DNA of 57,193 nucleotides from NCBI GenBank assembly GCA_017555845.1, contig JAFZFO010000002.1, positions 1 through 57,193 of the forward strand, given 5' to 3'. The position numbers were made by a program, and so were the translations under genes. This document shows, in pieces, positions 7,426 through 17,130 of this stretch. Each line of letters begins with the position of its first letter. The first letter of the stretch is position 1. A model generated the notes under the pieces. That model was not told where the DNA came from and did no database searches. It was given only the letters and a program-made list of their open reading frames with translations. Source of the stretch: Bacteroidaceae bacterium. Its GTDB lineage: Bacteria; Bacteroidota; Bacteroidia; Bacteroidales; Bacteroidaceae.

Positions 7426-9633
7426 TTATTCGTGTATTACGCGGTCATTGAGCTCTGCGAGCTTTGCCTTGTTCCAACGGTCGGTTGTTCCAACAAGATA
7501 ACCTGTGATACGCTGTAGCTTGTCAAGGTTCTTGCTGCCGCACTTTGGACACTCCTCGAGGTTCTTTGTTGAGTTCTCGTGGCCACAGTCAAGGCAACGG
7601 TTGCGGTTGTGGTTTACAGAGCCATAACCGATGTTGTACTGGTCCATCATGTCAACAACCTTCATGATAGCCTCGGGGTTATGTGTTGCATCGCCGTCGA
7701 TCTCAACGTAGAAGATGTGGCCACCACCTGTGAGTGCGTGGTATGGTGCCTCAACCTCGGCCTTGTGGCGTGCGCTGCACTTGTAGTATACAGGAACGTG
7801 GTTACTGTTGGTGTAGTAGTCGCGGTCGGTAATGCCGGGGAGGACACCGAATTTCTTGCGGTCGCCACGTGTGAAACGTCCCGAGAGTCCCTCGGCTGGT
7901 GTTGCGAGGATACTGTAGTTGTGCTGGTACTGCTCAGAGAAACCGTTGGCGCGGTCACGCATATAAGTCACGATGCGTACACCAAGCTCCTGTGCCTCCT
8001 CGCTCTCGCCATGGTGCTTGCCGACCAATGCAACAAGACACTCGGCAAGGCCGATGAAACCGATACCCAATGTACCCTGATTGATGACAGGTGCAATGGT
8101 CTCGTTTGGCTTGAGCTTCTCGCAACCTACCCAAAGTGATGACATAAGCAATGGGAACTGCTTTGCGAAGGCTGACTTCTGGAACTCCATGCGCTCGTGC
8201 AACTGACGCGCAGCGATGTCGAGCAGGCCATCGAGCTTTGCAAAGAACATAGATATTCTCTCCTCCTTGTTGGCGATCTCCATGCACTCGATAGCCAGAC
8301 GCACGATATTGATGGTAGAGAATGAGAGGTTACCACGGCCTACAGAGGTCTTTGGACCGAAACGGTTCTCGAATACACGGGTACGGCAACCCATTGTTGC
8401 AACCTCGTGCATGTAACGCTTTGGATCGTCAGCTCTCCACTCCTCGTGCTGGTTGAATGTTGCATCAAGGTTCAGGAAGTTAGGGAAGAAACGGCGTGCT
8501 GTGACCTTGCAGGCAAGCTGGTAAAGGTCGTAGTTGCGGTCATCGGGCAGATAGCTGACGCCGCGTTTCTTCTTCCATATTTGGATTGGGAAGATTGCTG
8601 TCTCGCCGTTACCTACACCGCGGTATGTGCTGTTGAGCAACTCGCGGATGATGCAACGACCCTCGGCCGATGTATCGGTTCCGTAGTTGATTGAACTGAA
8701 CACAACCTGGTTGCCACCACGTGAGTGGATGGTGTTCATGTTGTGGATGAACGCCTCCATTGCCTGATGAACACGGGCAACGGTCTTGTTCATCGCGTGT
8801 TGTAGGATACGCTCGTCGCCGCTGAGGAAATCAAGTGGCTTGGTAATGTAGTCCTCAACCTCTTTATTATAAAGGTGTGAATAGTTGGAACCTGTGAGCT
8901 CCTCGATAGCCTTCAACTCCTCGATGAAACTTGCGCGCACGTATGGTGCAAGGTAAAAGTCGAAAGCAGGGATAGCCTGTCCACCGTGCATCTCGTTCTG
9001 TGCAGTCTCCATTGAGATGCAGGCAATGATGCTCGCTGTCTCGATACGTTTTGCAGGGCGTGACTCACCATGACCGGCGTTGAAACCGTTCAAAAGAATG
9101 TTGTCGAGCGGATGCTGGCAGCAGGTAAGGCTCTTTGTTGGATAATAGTCCTTGTCATGTATGTGCAGGTAGTTGTTGCGTACTGTGTCAACAACCTCCT
9201 CGCTCAACAAAAAGTCGTCAACGAAAGGCTTTGTTGTCTCGCTCGAGAACTTCATCATCATACCGGCAGGAGTATCCGCGTTCATGTTTGCATTTTCGCG
9301 GGTTACATCGTTTGAGCAGATATTGATGATCTCCTGGAAGATCTCCTTTGTCTTTGCATTGCGGGCAATACTGCGCTGTTTGCGATAGGCAATATACTTC
9401 TGGGCAACGTCCTTGCGGCTACTCTTCATGAGCTCCAACTCCACCATGTCCTGGATGGCCTCCACGGTCATCTGTGGATTACCCTTGAAGGTAATACGGT
9501 CTGCAATCTGACTGATCAGCGACATGTCCTCACCCTTTTCGGTGTGCATCATGGCCATACGTATGGCCGACACAATCTTTTCTTGATTAAAGCCGACGAT
9601 GCGTCCGTCGCGCTTAACAACAGTTTGAATCAT
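7426..9633 (-). CDS. nrdD: Anaerobic (class III) ribonucleoside-triphosphate reductase
   Basis: This enzyme makes deoxyribonucleotides without oxygen, using a glycyl radical and formate as reductant. The protein has 735 residues from the ATG at 9633 (MIQTVVKRDGR). The frame extends further to 9672, but that would start at the promoter. Seen: an N-terminal ATP-cone (about 3-90) for allosteric control, the MGCRTRVFEN active-site cysteine segment, a zinc site near the C-terminus (CLDC...CPKC), and the glycyl radical loop RITGYLVG with the radical on G711, 24 residues from the end. nrdG follows after 10 bp. Confidence 0.96.
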   Translation of the reverse strand: MIQTVVKRDGRIVGFNQEKIVSAIRMAMMHTEKGEDMSLISQIADRITFKGNPQMTVEAIQDMVELELMKSSRKDVAQKYIAYRKQRSIARNAKTKEIFQEIINICSNDVTRENANMNADTPAGMMMKFSSETTKPFVDDFLLSEEVVDTVRNNYLHIHDKDYYPTKSLTCCQHPLDNILLNGFNAGHGESRPAKRIETASIIACISMETAQNEMHGGQAIPAFDFYLAPYVRASFIEELKAIEELTGSNYSHLYNKEVEDYITKPLDFLSGDERILQHAMNKTVARVHQAMEAFIHNMNTIHSRGGNQVVFSSINYGTDTSAEGRCIIRELLNSTYRGVGNGETAIFPIQIWKKKRGVSYLPDDRNYDLYQLACKVTARRFFPNFLNLDATFNQHEEWRADDPKRYMHEVATMGCRTRVFENRFGPKTSVGRGNLSFSTINIVRLAIECMEIANKEERISMFFAKLDGLLDIAARQLHERMEFQKSAFAKQFPLLMSSLWVGCEKLKPNETIAPVINQGTLGIGFIGLAECLVALVGKHHGESEEAQELGVRIVTYMRDRANGFSEQYQHNYSILATPAEGLSGRFTRGDRKKFGVLPGITDRDYYTNSNHVPVYYKCSARHKAEVEAPYHALTGGGHIFYVEIDGDATHNPEAIMKVVDMMDQYNIGYGSVNHNRNRCLDCGHENSTKNLEECPKCGSKNLDKLQRITGYLVGTTDRWNKAKLAELNDRVIHE

Positions 9634-9669
9634 ATATGTTAAAGGATTTTTATTTCCAAAAGAATAGTG

Positions 9670-9699
9670 CAAATATAATTATTTCACTCAAAAAACAAT
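9670..9699 (-). promoter_or_regulatory. Bacteroidetes-type promoter for nrdD-nrdG
   Basis: On the minus strand: ATTG, 18 bp, TATATTTG. Transcription would begin about 30 nt before the nrdD start. No NrdR-like box was recognised. Confidence 0.55.
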
Positions 9700-9867
9700 G
9701 TTAAATGGAAATAGATTTTATTAACAATTTTGCATTTTATTGTCAGGGTTGTCATAGTGGGTAATTATTTGTGTCTTATGACTTTTTTGTTAAAAAAATG
9801 GCTCTTTTTAAAACTTTTTACTACATTGCAGACGAAATCCCGATTATAAACTTTAAAGCATGTGGCT

Positions 9868-10041
9868 ATGACTGTATGGAATGTAATAATTGGAGTTCTT
9901 GTTCTGGCTTTTGCCGTTAAGGCGATAGCAAAGCTTTGTCGTAGAAAACGCAATGTCGGATATCATCCCGACATCTCTACAAAAAAACGCCTGAGGCGTT
10001 TTGTCAACCGTTTCCGTCATCTCGAAGGTATTGGGGATTGA
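9868..10041 (+). CDS. 57-residue single-span membrane protein, function unknown
   Basis: This is a short frame starting MTVWNVIIGVLVLAF. One transmembrane helix (about residues 4-21) is followed by a strongly basic tail rich in Arg and Lys (KLCRRKRN, KKRLRRF) and ending HLEGIGD. The inside-positive rule places the tail in the cytosol. The stop codon sits inside the stem of a hairpin followed by a T-run (10035-10062), as at other gene ends in this window, which argues for a real transcribed gene. No clear promoter was found in the 234 bp between nrdD and this gene, which otherwise holds nothing I can name. I recognise no family. Confidence 0.5.
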   Translation: MTVWNVIIGVLVLAFAVKAIAKLCRRKRNVGYHPDISTKKRLRRFVNRFRHLEGIGD

Positions 10042-10062
10042 TATGCATCAATCCATTTTTTT
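10035..10062 (+). terminator. Intrinsic terminator after the 57-residue protein
   Basis: An 8-bp perfect stem (GGATTGAT with ATCAATCC, loop ATGC) is followed by A and seven T. It overlaps the stop codon of the small gene. Confidence 0.75.
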
Positions 10063-10193
10063 GGCCAATCCTGTTTGTTAAATTGTGTTAATAAAACTCG
10101 GGGTTGGTCAGAATGATATACATTTGTGGCGTTTTGTGAACTATATCGTTCAAATAAATGATTGTTTAATCCTGTTTATTATACTAGAACATT

Positions 10194-11138
10194 ATGATCA
10201 AAAGCAGAATATGTGATATCTTGGGTATCAAATATCCTATTTTTCAGGGTGGTATGGCATGGGTTGCCGATGCAGAACTTGCTGCGGCTGTTTCAAATGC
10301 CGGTGGATTAGGTCTTATTTCGGCCATCAACGCAGGAACAGATGTTGTGCGTGATGAGATCCGCAAGTGCAAGACTCTTACCGATAAGCCTTTTGGCGTG
10401 AACATCATGCTCCAGGCTCCCAATGCAGCGGAGATTGCCGAGATGATTGTTGAAGAGGGTGTCAAGATTGTTACAACAGGTGCAGGTTCTCCTGCCAAAT
10501 ATCTGCCGATGTGGAAAGAGAACGGCGTTAAGGTCATTCCTGTAATTGCCTGTGTTGCCCATGCCGTGAAGATGCAGGCTGCCGGTGTTGATGCTGTTGT
10601 TGCCGAAGGTGCCGAGTCGGGTGGCCACGTAGGAGAGTTGCACACAATGCCTCTTATCCCACAGATTGTAGACGCTGTAGATATTCCGGTCATTGCCGCC
10701 GGTGGTATATGTGACGGTCGCGGTGCAGCCGCTGCGTTCATGCTTGGTGCCGATGCTGTGCAGGTTGGTACACGTTTCATCACAGCAATAGAGTGTACTG
10801 CTCACGAGAACTATAAGGAGAAGTTGGTAAATGCTACCGATATTTCGACCATTGTAACCGGAAAATTGCAGGGACATCCCGTACGTTCGTTGAAAACTCC
10901 ATTCTCAAGAAACTTTGCGAAAATGGAAACCGATCCTAACGTAACCCCTGAGGAGATTCTCGCTTTCGGTGGCGGTGCGCTCCGCAAGGCTGTAAAGGAG
11001 GGTGATGAGAACGGTAGCTACATGGCAGGCGAGTGTGCAGGTCTCATAAAGCAGGTTGAGCCTGCTGCTGCAATTGTTGAGGATATTATCCTTGGTGCAG
11101 AAAAGGTAATGAAAGAGAGAATGAACCGAATTGGTTGA
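10194..11138 (+). CDS. fabK: Enoyl-ACP reductase II-like FMN protein (FabK / nitronate monooxygenase family)
   Basis: This is a flavin TIM-barrel enzyme of 314 residues, the size of FabK, which reduces trans-2-enoyl-ACP in fatty acid synthesis. Seen: the N-terminal YPIFQGGMAWVA segment, NAGGLGLISA, the SGGHVGELHT segment holding the family's catalytic His, AAGGICDGRGAAAAFMLGADAVQVGTRF for phosphate/FMN binding, and the C-terminal SRNF region typical of FabK. Nitronate monooxygenases share the fold, but the GGHxGE segment and overall match favour FabK. It is monocistronic, with 152 bp upstream holding a possible -7 box (TACATTTG, 10119-10126) but no good -33, and ends at a bidirectional terminator. 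Confidence 0.8.
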   Translation: MIKSRICDILGIKYPIFQGGMAWVADAELAAAVSNAGGLGLISAINAGTDVVRDEIRKCKTLTDKPFGVNIMLQAPNAAEIAEMIVEEGVKIVTTGAGSPAKYLPMWKENGVKVIPVIACVAHAVKMQAAGVDAVVAEGAESGGHVGELHTMPLIPQIVDAVDIPVIAAGGICDGRGAAAAFMLGADAVQVGTRFITAIECTAHENYKEKLVNATDISTIVTGKLQGHPVRSLKTPFSRNFAKMETDPNVTPEEILAFGGGALRKAVKEGDENGSYMAGECAGLIKQVEPAAAIVEDIILGAEKVMKERMNRIG

Positions 11139-11156
11139 TTGACACATTATTATAAT

Positions 11157-11186
11157 AAAGGCCGGTAACCAACGTTGCCGGCCTTT
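11157..11186. terminator. Bidirectional terminator between fabK and pepP
   Basis: A 9-bp stem, AAAGGCCGG with CCGGCCTTT, closes a 12-nt loop and has A/T edges on both sides. It lies between convergent genes and ends the long minus-strand glycan operon. Confidence 0.85.
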
Positions 11187-11192
11187 ATTGTA

Positions 11193-12584
11193 TTACTTGT
11201 TGTGTTCTGCCTCAATCTCCTCGGGCGACATAGGCTTGTACTTACCCAAGCGGCGTGCGCCGTCACCAAGAATGAGCCAATCCTCCTCGCCACGCATTCC
11301 GCCGAATGTCTTCCATGCATCGAGTTTGTCGTAGCAGATGAAGTCTGTGAACTGCTTCTCGGCACGCCATTTGTCAATGAGGTCGGGTATGAAGTAGATA
11401 CCCGGCTCAACGGTAAATACGAAGCCTGGCTCCAAAGCCTTTGCAAGACGCAATGACTTCCAACCGAAGAGTGGGCTCTTTGTGCGTCCCTCCTCATAAC
11501 CAACGTAAACTTCGCCGAAGTTCTCCATGTCGTGAACGTCGAGACCCATCATGTGGCCAAGTCCGTGAGGCATGAACATACATGTCGCGCCGGCAACCGA
11601 TGCCTCAACAGGGTCGCCCTTCATGAGTCCAAGGTCAATCATACCCTTTGCAATCTCTGTGAGCACGAGTTTGTGTACCTCGCGGTATTCGATACCCGGG
11701 CGCAGGTTTTCTGTAGCTGTGAGGTGCGCACGGCGCAGGATGTTGCACACAGTGCGCTGCTGCTCGGTGAAGTGTGTGCCCACAGGCATTGTAGTTGTGA
11801 GGTCGCCGGCATAGTGCATGGCGTTCTCGCAACCGCTGTCAAGCAACAGCATCTGTCCATCCTTCAAAGGCTCTGTACCGTATGCGTGGTTGTGCAGTGT
11901 CTGGCCGTTGATGGTTGCAATGATTGGGAACGAGAGTCCGAAGTTGTGTTTCTGTGCCTCGGCCTGTACTGCCGCTACAATCTGCGCTTCGGTAGTACCC
12001 GGGCGCACAGCACGCATTGCCGCACAGTGCATGTCGACCGATACATTGACAGCCTCCTCAATCTGCGCAATCTCCTCCTCGCTCTTGTAGTTACGCTGTG
12101 AGATGATTGCCTTTATGAATTTTAATGATGCCTTTGCTGCCTGCTCGGCGGGGTTGATGCCAAGCAACTCTTGCAACCACACCTGGTGCTCGCCACGGTA
12201 GGGTGGGAGGAAGTGGATCTCCTGTCCTTTTGCCTGTGCGTCCTTGAGGTATGTGGCAAGGTCGGCCATGGGGCGGGTGAGGGTGATGCCCACGCGCTCG
12301 CACTTCTCCTTGATGGTTGGCTGCACGCCGGTCCATACAATGGCGTCGATTGTGAGTTCGTCGCCAAAGATGATTTCCTTGTCGTTGTCAATGTCAATGA
12401 TTGCAGCAAGACCTTCATAGTCCGATGCAAAATAGTATAGGAAGGTTGAGTCCTGACGGAAATGGTATGCATTGTCGGCATAGTTCATTCCTGTGAAGTT
12501 GTTACCGAGGAACAGCAACAGACCGCTGCCAACCTTCTCCTTCAACGCCTGACGGCGTGCGATATAAGTCTCTTTTGAAAACAT
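11193..12584 (-). CDS. pepP: Xaa-Pro aminopeptidase (aminopeptidase P, M24B)
   Basis: This is a cytosolic metallopeptidase that removes an N-terminal residue ahead of proline. The 463 residues contain the non-catalytic N-terminal domain (1-170) and the pita-bread domain. The five metal ligands are visible in order: the two Asp of LLDSGCENAMHYAGDLTTT (about 248 and 259), His of HGLGHMMGLDVHD (about 342), Glu of FTVEPGIYF (about 392) and Glu of MRGEEDWL (about 431). It lies 23 bp after the GT2 gene on the same strand, as the last member of the metG-glycosyltransferase operon; the functional link is unclear. Confidence 0.92.
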   Translation of the reverse strand: MFSKETYIARRQALKEKVGSGLLLFLGNNFTGMNYADNAYHFRQDSTFLYYFASDYEGLAAIIDIDNDKEIIFGDELTIDAIVWTGVQPTIKEKCERVGITLTRPMADLATYLKDAQAKGQEIHFLPPYRGEHQVWLQELLGINPAEQAAKASLKFIKAIISQRNYKSEEEIAQIEEAVNVSVDMHCAAMRAVRPGTTEAQIVAAVQAEAQKHNFGLSFPIIATINGQTLHNHAYGTEPLKDGQMLLLDSGCENAMHYAGDLTTTMPVGTHFTEQQRTVCNILRRAHLTATENLRPGIEYREVHKLVLTEIAKGMIDLGLMKGDPVEASVAGATCMFMPHGLGHMMGLDVHDMENFGEVYVGYEEGRTKSPLFGWKSLRLAKALEPGFVFTVEPGIYFIPDLIDKWRAEKQFTDFICYDKLDAWKTFGGMRGEEDWLILGDGARRLGKYKPMSPEEIEAEHNK

Positions 12585-12607
12585 AGTTATAGGTTTTTGT
12601 AGTTATT

Positions 12608-13357
12608 TCATCTTTTTATCACTGCACGGACAATGAACCACAGATGGCGTCCTATAGTGGGCAGGAGACCATAGTGTTTGCTCATTATCCGGAAACGCTC
12701 CTTCAACGAGGCACGGTGGTGTTGCAAAGATAACCCATTTTGCAAATAATTCACTACTGTGGCATTTACATTAACGAGTTTTTTTGCCTGTTTCATCACT
12801 CTGATGCACCAGTCGACATCACTTGAAAGGCGGTATTTGAGGTCATACATGGGGGCTATGTCGCGTTTGGCATAGAAAGCCTGATGACATACCATCATTC
12901 CGCTTTTGAAACTGCGCCATGTAAGCTCCTTGGGAGCCTGCAGGCGACGCATTCTTACAAAATTGCGCTTTTCATCTACCTCGGCCGTCTCGCCGTAAAG
13001 CACGTCGGGGAGTATCTCCTCGGTCGCTGCTGCATTGGCAATGGTCTGCAATGTGTCGGGGGCATAGAAGGCATCTCCGGCATTGAGAAAACACAAGTAG
13101 TCGCCTGTGGCAAGGGTTATTCCCTTGTTCATGGCATCGTATAGTCCGTTGTCGGGTTCGCTCACGATGTGTGCGAACTCAATGCCGCTTGCCTTGGCTA
13201 TGGCAACCGTGTCGTCCTTTGAACCGCCGTCTATGAGCAGGTACTCATAGTCGGTATATGTCTGTTCCAACACGCTTTTCAGCGTTGGAGCAATTACCGG
13301 TGCGGCGTTGTAGGTTATTGTTATTATTGAGAATTTCGGTAATCTTCCCATATTCAT
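12608..13357 (-). CDS. Family 2 glycosyltransferase
   Basis: A cytosolic-face GT2 enzyme of 249 residues. Seen: the GT-A opening FSIITITYNAA, IDGGSKDDT for nucleotide-sugar binding, EPDNGLYDAMNKGI and LNAGD in the position of the DxD metal motif. It resembles WcaA-type transferases that add single sugars to lipid-linked oligosaccharides. Its start overlaps the end of the yfhO-like gene by 4 bp (ATGA), so translation is coupled. An alternative ATG six bases in (13351) has better spacing to an AGGAG. The sugar and acceptor cannot be told. Confidence 0.88.
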   Translation of the reverse strand: MNMGRLPKFSIITITYNAAPVIAPTLKSVLEQTYTDYEYLLIDGGSKDDTVAIAKASGIEFAHIVSEPDNGLYDAMNKGITLATGDYLCFLNAGDAFYAPDTLQTIANAAATEEILPDVLYGETAEVDEKRNFVRMRRLQAPKELTWRSFKSGMMVCHQAFYAKRDIAPMYDLKYRLSSDVDWCIRVMKQAKKLVNVNATVVNYLQNGLSLQHHRASLKERFRIMSKHYGLLPTIGRHLWFIVRAVIKR

Positions 13358-15906
13358 TTCTCCTTTTTAACCTTGCGGTAGATGCCAAAGCCTGCAAGTC
13401 CAAGAATTGCAATGCCAACCAGGATTGACATATATCGTGACCAGGTGTGGCTCTTTATCATCAGCTCGTCAACACACTTGAACTCAATTGTGTGTTCGCC
13501 TGCAGGGATGGGCAATGCGCGTAGTACATAGTTTGCGCGTATAGGGGTTATCTCCTGGCCGTCAATGTATGCCTTCCAGGTCTTGTAGTAGACCTCGGAG
13601 AAGACTGCCATCTTTGGAGCCTCGCTGTAACTGATGTAAACGATGTTTCCGGGGTTACGGTATTCGGCAAGTTCAATCTCGCCGTATGCGTCATTGTCAT
13701 ATTGCCCGGGGTTCTCCACATCCTTCAGCCACATGTTGTCAATGTATGCAGTATGCTTGTCGACATTCTCTATTGCTGCAATCTCCTCGTTGGCACTGTT
13801 CACCCACTCGATATTGTCTACAAGCCAGCAGTTGCCGAACGCGTCGTAGTTCTCCTGTACTCCGTCGGGGGTGATGAAGAAACGTGTGTTGAGCATTGAA
13901 ATGACGTTCATGTTGAGCTTGCTCAGGTATCTTTCAATGATGTCCTGATAACGTGCCAACTTCGCAGGGCTGTATCCGCCGATTGACTTGTGCTTGTATG
14001 ATGTGAATGCCTCGTTGAACGGCCCGTTGGGGTCGGTGAGGTTGAATACACGATAGTGCGGGTCGTTGCCGGCGAGCTTTTTCACTTCGCGGTCGGCTGT
14101 GGTTTCACGTATCGCGGTAGTCTCTTTCTTTGGCATGAACTTGTCGTCATTCACAAAACGCTTACATACAGGCCACATATCCACAAGGAACAGCAAGCCC
14201 AATGCTGCAATGAAAAGATGTTGTTTGAAGTTGTATCTTGTGTATGCCCACATCAGTGCCGCTGTTGCAAGAATGAAGGTGAGTGAACGCCATGCGTCGC
14301 TCACAAGCATGCTCACGCGCTGCTGCATCAAGGCATTACGTAGTTCGGGGATCTGTGCGAAACGCATGTCGCCGGTGGATGTGAAGTCAAAGAATGCGCC
14401 CGGTGCCACAGCAATGAGCAGTGTGATTCCACCGACAATGCCAAGTGCAATGTAGAGTGCTTTTGACAGCCTGATGTCATTTCTTGCATCCTCGATGAAG
14501 CGCTTTGCGGCAAGTATTGCGAGTGTAGACATTGTGAGCGTTGTCACAACCAAAGCCATTGACGGCGCGCGGAACTTGTTGTATAGCGGCATGTATTCGA
14601 AAAGGAAATTGTTGACAGTCGCGAGGTTGCTTCCCCAGGCAAGCACGAGCGAGAATACCGTTGCACCCAACAGCCACCATTTTTCAGGGCCACGGACAAT
14701 CATCAGTCCAAGCACGAAAAGGAAGCATACGATTGCGCCGGCATATACAGGGCCTGATGTTCCAGGCTGTTCGCCCCAGTAGGTAGGAGCATAGCGAACG
14801 AAGTTTGCGGCGTCGGAATCGATCTCCTTCATTATCTGGCGGTTGTTCTTTATGTATCGCACAGCTTCACTTTTGCTCGCACCGGGGTTCTGTTCAAGAA
14901 CCATGTCGGCATAGCCGTCAATCATGATGTCGCGATATGCCTTGTACAGTTCACTGTCTGTTCCCACATTGTAGGCCGATGCCGAACCATAGAGGTTGGG
15001 GATGAGGAGTGTAAGACTCTCCGCCTTTCCGTAGCTCCATGCAAAAGCATATTCAGTGTCCAATCCTGTTGACTTTTCGCCATCCTTCACATTGAGTTCC
15101 GAGCCACCGCGCATTGAAGATTTTGCATAGTCGCTTGTAGGTAGCAGGATGCCCACAGCGGGTGCTGCCGCAAGTATTGCCACTACTGCAAGTACCGCAG
15201 TGGCTTTCCAATAGTATTTGAGCCATTTCTCTCGCAAGGCATATATGAAGTATACAATAGCTATTATGAGCGCTGTCAGCAACACGTAGTAGCTTACCTG
15301 CTGGTGGCTCCAGTAGATGTTGAGTCCTGCAGAAATCAATGTGACCAATGCGCCGAGAAGCAGTTTGCGCCTGTAGCTGAGTATGATACCGCCGATGAGT
15401 GGCGCCATGGTGGCAATGACAAGGCTCTTGTTCATGTGTCCGGCATCAATGATGATGAAGTTGTATGACCCCAATGTATATGCTATTGAGCCGGCAATGC
15501 AGAGCCATGACTTGCACCCTAATGCAAGCAACAGGATGTAGCAGCCTATGAAAGTGAGGAAAATGCAGCCAATGTGCCTGTATGATGCACCGAACACATT
15601 GAGTGTGACTACCTCGCCGATGGGCTTGAAGATGTTGTCGGGCTGTGGCGAGAAGGTGTAGTTGCAGGGCATTCCCGAGAACATGGCGTTGGACCAATAG
15701 CTGTATTCGCCGCTCTTCTCATGATAGTCGCGGGCATCCTTTCCCCAACCCATTGAGCCGATGGCATCGTCCTGTTTTATGTCCTTGCCCTCAAGTACGG
15801 GGCTGAAGTAGACAAGTGTGAGGATTAGGAATGTGAGTACTGCAACCACGTGCGGCACTATGTTTTTCCAATTGAAGTTCTTGCAAGAAATCATCTTGTT
15901 CATCAT
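13354..15906 (-). CDS. YfhO-family polytopic membrane protein
   Basis: An 850-residue inner-membrane protein with about a dozen hydrophobic helices in the first 560 residues, a large extracytoplasmic domain of about 250 residues and a final helix near 820-840. The layout and motifs (KDARDYHEKSGEYSYWSNAMFSG near the start; YYKTWKAYIDGQ and PAGEHTIEF near the end) fit the YfhO family, GT-C-like proteins thought to move a sugar from undecaprenyl phosphate onto glycans outside the membrane. It lies between two glycosyltransferase genes with 1-bp and overlapping spacing, which places it in the same glycan pathway. The substrate is not known. Confidence 0.85.
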   Translation of the reverse strand: MMNKMISCKNFNWKNIVPHVVAVLTFLILTLVYFSPVLEGKDIKQDDAIGSMGWGKDARDYHEKSGEYSYWSNAMFSGMPCNYTFSPQPDNIFKPIGEVVTLNVFGASYRHIGCIFLTFIGCYILLLALGCKSWLCIAGSIAYTLGSYNFIIIDAGHMNKSLVIATMAPLIGGIILSYRRKLLLGALVTLISAGLNIYWSHQQVSYYVLLTALIIAIVYFIYALREKWLKYYWKATAVLAVVAILAAAPAVGILLPTSDYAKSSMRGGSELNVKDGEKSTGLDTEYAFAWSYGKAESLTLLIPNLYGSASAYNVGTDSELYKAYRDIMIDGYADMVLEQNPGASKSEAVRYIKNNRQIMKEIDSDAANFVRYAPTYWGEQPGTSGPVYAGAIVCFLFVLGLMIVRGPEKWWLLGATVFSLVLAWGSNLATVNNFLFEYMPLYNKFRAPSMALVVTTLTMSTLAILAAKRFIEDARNDIRLSKALYIALGIVGGITLLIAVAPGAFFDFTSTGDMRFAQIPELRNALMQQRVSMLVSDAWRSLTFILATAALMWAYTRYNFKQHLFIAALGLLFLVDMWPVCKRFVNDDKFMPKKETTAIRETTADREVKKLAGNDPHYRVFNLTDPNGPFNEAFTSYKHKSIGGYSPAKLARYQDIIERYLSKLNMNVISMLNTRFFITPDGVQENYDAFGNCWLVDNIEWVNSANEEIAAIENVDKHTAYIDNMWLKDVENPGQYDNDAYGEIELAEYRNPGNIVYISYSEAPKMAVFSEVYYKTWKAYIDGQEITPIRANYVLRALPIPAGEHTIEFKCVDELMIKSHTWSRYMSILVGIAILGLAGFGIYRKVKKEK

Positions 15907-15907
15907 A

Positions 15908-17122
15908 TCATTTTTTTATTATTTCCTTTATGTGTCTGTACATGTTCTCGCGGTAATTGTCAAGAGTGTACTTCTCTTTTACAAGACGGTGTGCATCCCA
16001 CGCTTTTTGTCTGATGGTATCAACAGGCAGTTCTGCAACCGCCAATATGGCATTCTTGAAATTGTCGTATGTTACTTCGCCTACTTCAACGCCTGCGTTG
16101 GCAATGTCCAGTCCGGTACCCTTGCTGTATACCGGCAGCAAAGCGCCGTTGCCAAGGACATTGAGTACTGATACTGCACCGCTTTCCGAGAGTGAAGGGT
16201 TGAGCAATATGCCGCACTTGTCAAGCACTCTGGCGAATTCATCCGACTGTATATCTACAAATCCGTGCATTACAATGTTGCCGGCCTTTTTGATTTTTGG
16301 CATGTAGTGGCTCCAGAAAGCCTTCTCCTGTCGGCTGCCGCCGCAAATGTGCAGTGTGAACTGCGGGTGCTCCAGAGCAAAGTCTATGGCAATGTCAAGC
16401 CCTTTGTGCATCATTCCGGAGCTGCCGAACCACAGTATGTTGTTGCGGCATTCTGAAAAATCTTTCTTTTCATCGGGGTTGCAGACATTGAAATAGAATG
16501 CCGGCAAGGTCTTTACTTTGGTGGTGTCTTCGCTTTCATCTGCCATCTGCTCTACAAGAAAACTGTCGCCAAGTGATATCACGGCATCGCTCAACTGTGA
16601 CATATAGTAGTTCATTCCGTTGCCGGGAACGTAATGGTACGATGGCAGCAGCCAGCATCCGTGTCTGTTGAAGAACTCCTTGTTGCGCTCGGCTGTTATG
16701 CGGAAATTGTAGAATGTATGTGCACCTACCGAGTAGAAGATTCTGAGCGGTCTTGTCTCACTGTGTGCCGTGAATGATGCTGCGTATGATGGGCAGTTGA
16801 TACCGAAAACGATATCGTAACGGCTGTAATCGATACCGGTCATGTTACGTGAGGCGCAGTCTACACTATAGCCGAGGCGGTGCAATGCTTCGGCGGCAGT
16901 GTGGCATTCGGTAAAGTTCGAATGGTGCTTTGGCAGTTCCTTGCCTTTAAAGGCTTCGGGCAGGTAACATATCAGTGCCTTATGCTCGCGTTCTGTACCG
17001 AAGATATCCTTCACAACTCTTTCGCTGTTGAACAGTTTGTGTATCAGACGAACCAGTTTCTCTCCGATTCTGCGTTTTGCGATTGGCGCCAAACGGCCAA
17101 ATTCCGAAAATGATAGTTTCAT
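15908..17122 (-). CDS. Glycosyltransferase, GT-B type
   Basis: A 404-residue protein with two Rossmann-like halves. The C-terminal half shows ILWFGSSGMMHKGLDIAIDF, followed by the FTLHICGG strand and DKCGILLNPSLSESGAVSVLNVLGNG, the usual donor-binding region of GT4/GT1 enzymes with its acidic residue in SLSESG. The N-terminal half is divergent (basic start, ALICYLPEAF). It lies 8 bp from the neighbouring GT4 gene and 1 bp from the YfhO gene. Probably a sugar transferase of the glycan made by this operon; specificity unknown. Confidence 0.75.
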   Translation of the reverse strand: MKLSFSEFGRLAPIAKRRIGEKLVRLIHKLFNSERVVKDIFGTEREHKALICYLPEAFKGKELPKHHSNFTECHTAAEALHRLGYSVDCASRNMTGIDYSRYDIVFGINCPSYAASFTAHSETRPLRIFYSVGAHTFYNFRITAERNKEFFNRHGCWLLPSYHYVPGNGMNYYMSQLSDAVISLGDSFLVEQMADESEDTTKVKTLPAFYFNVCNPDEKKDFSECRNNILWFGSSGMMHKGLDIAIDFALEHPQFTLHICGGSRQEKAFWSHYMPKIKKAGNIVMHGFVDIQSDEFARVLDKCGILLNPSLSESGAVSVLNVLGNGALLPVYSKGTGLDIANAGVEVGEVTYDNFKNAILAVAELPVDTIRQKAWDAHRLVKEKYTLDNYRENMYRHIKEIIKK

Positions 17123-17130
17123 GGGCCAAT

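Noticed and set aside
9765..9953. 62-residue minus-strand ORF between nrdD and fabK
   Set aside because: It overlaps the better supported 57-residue plus-strand gene and has no signal, family or terminator.
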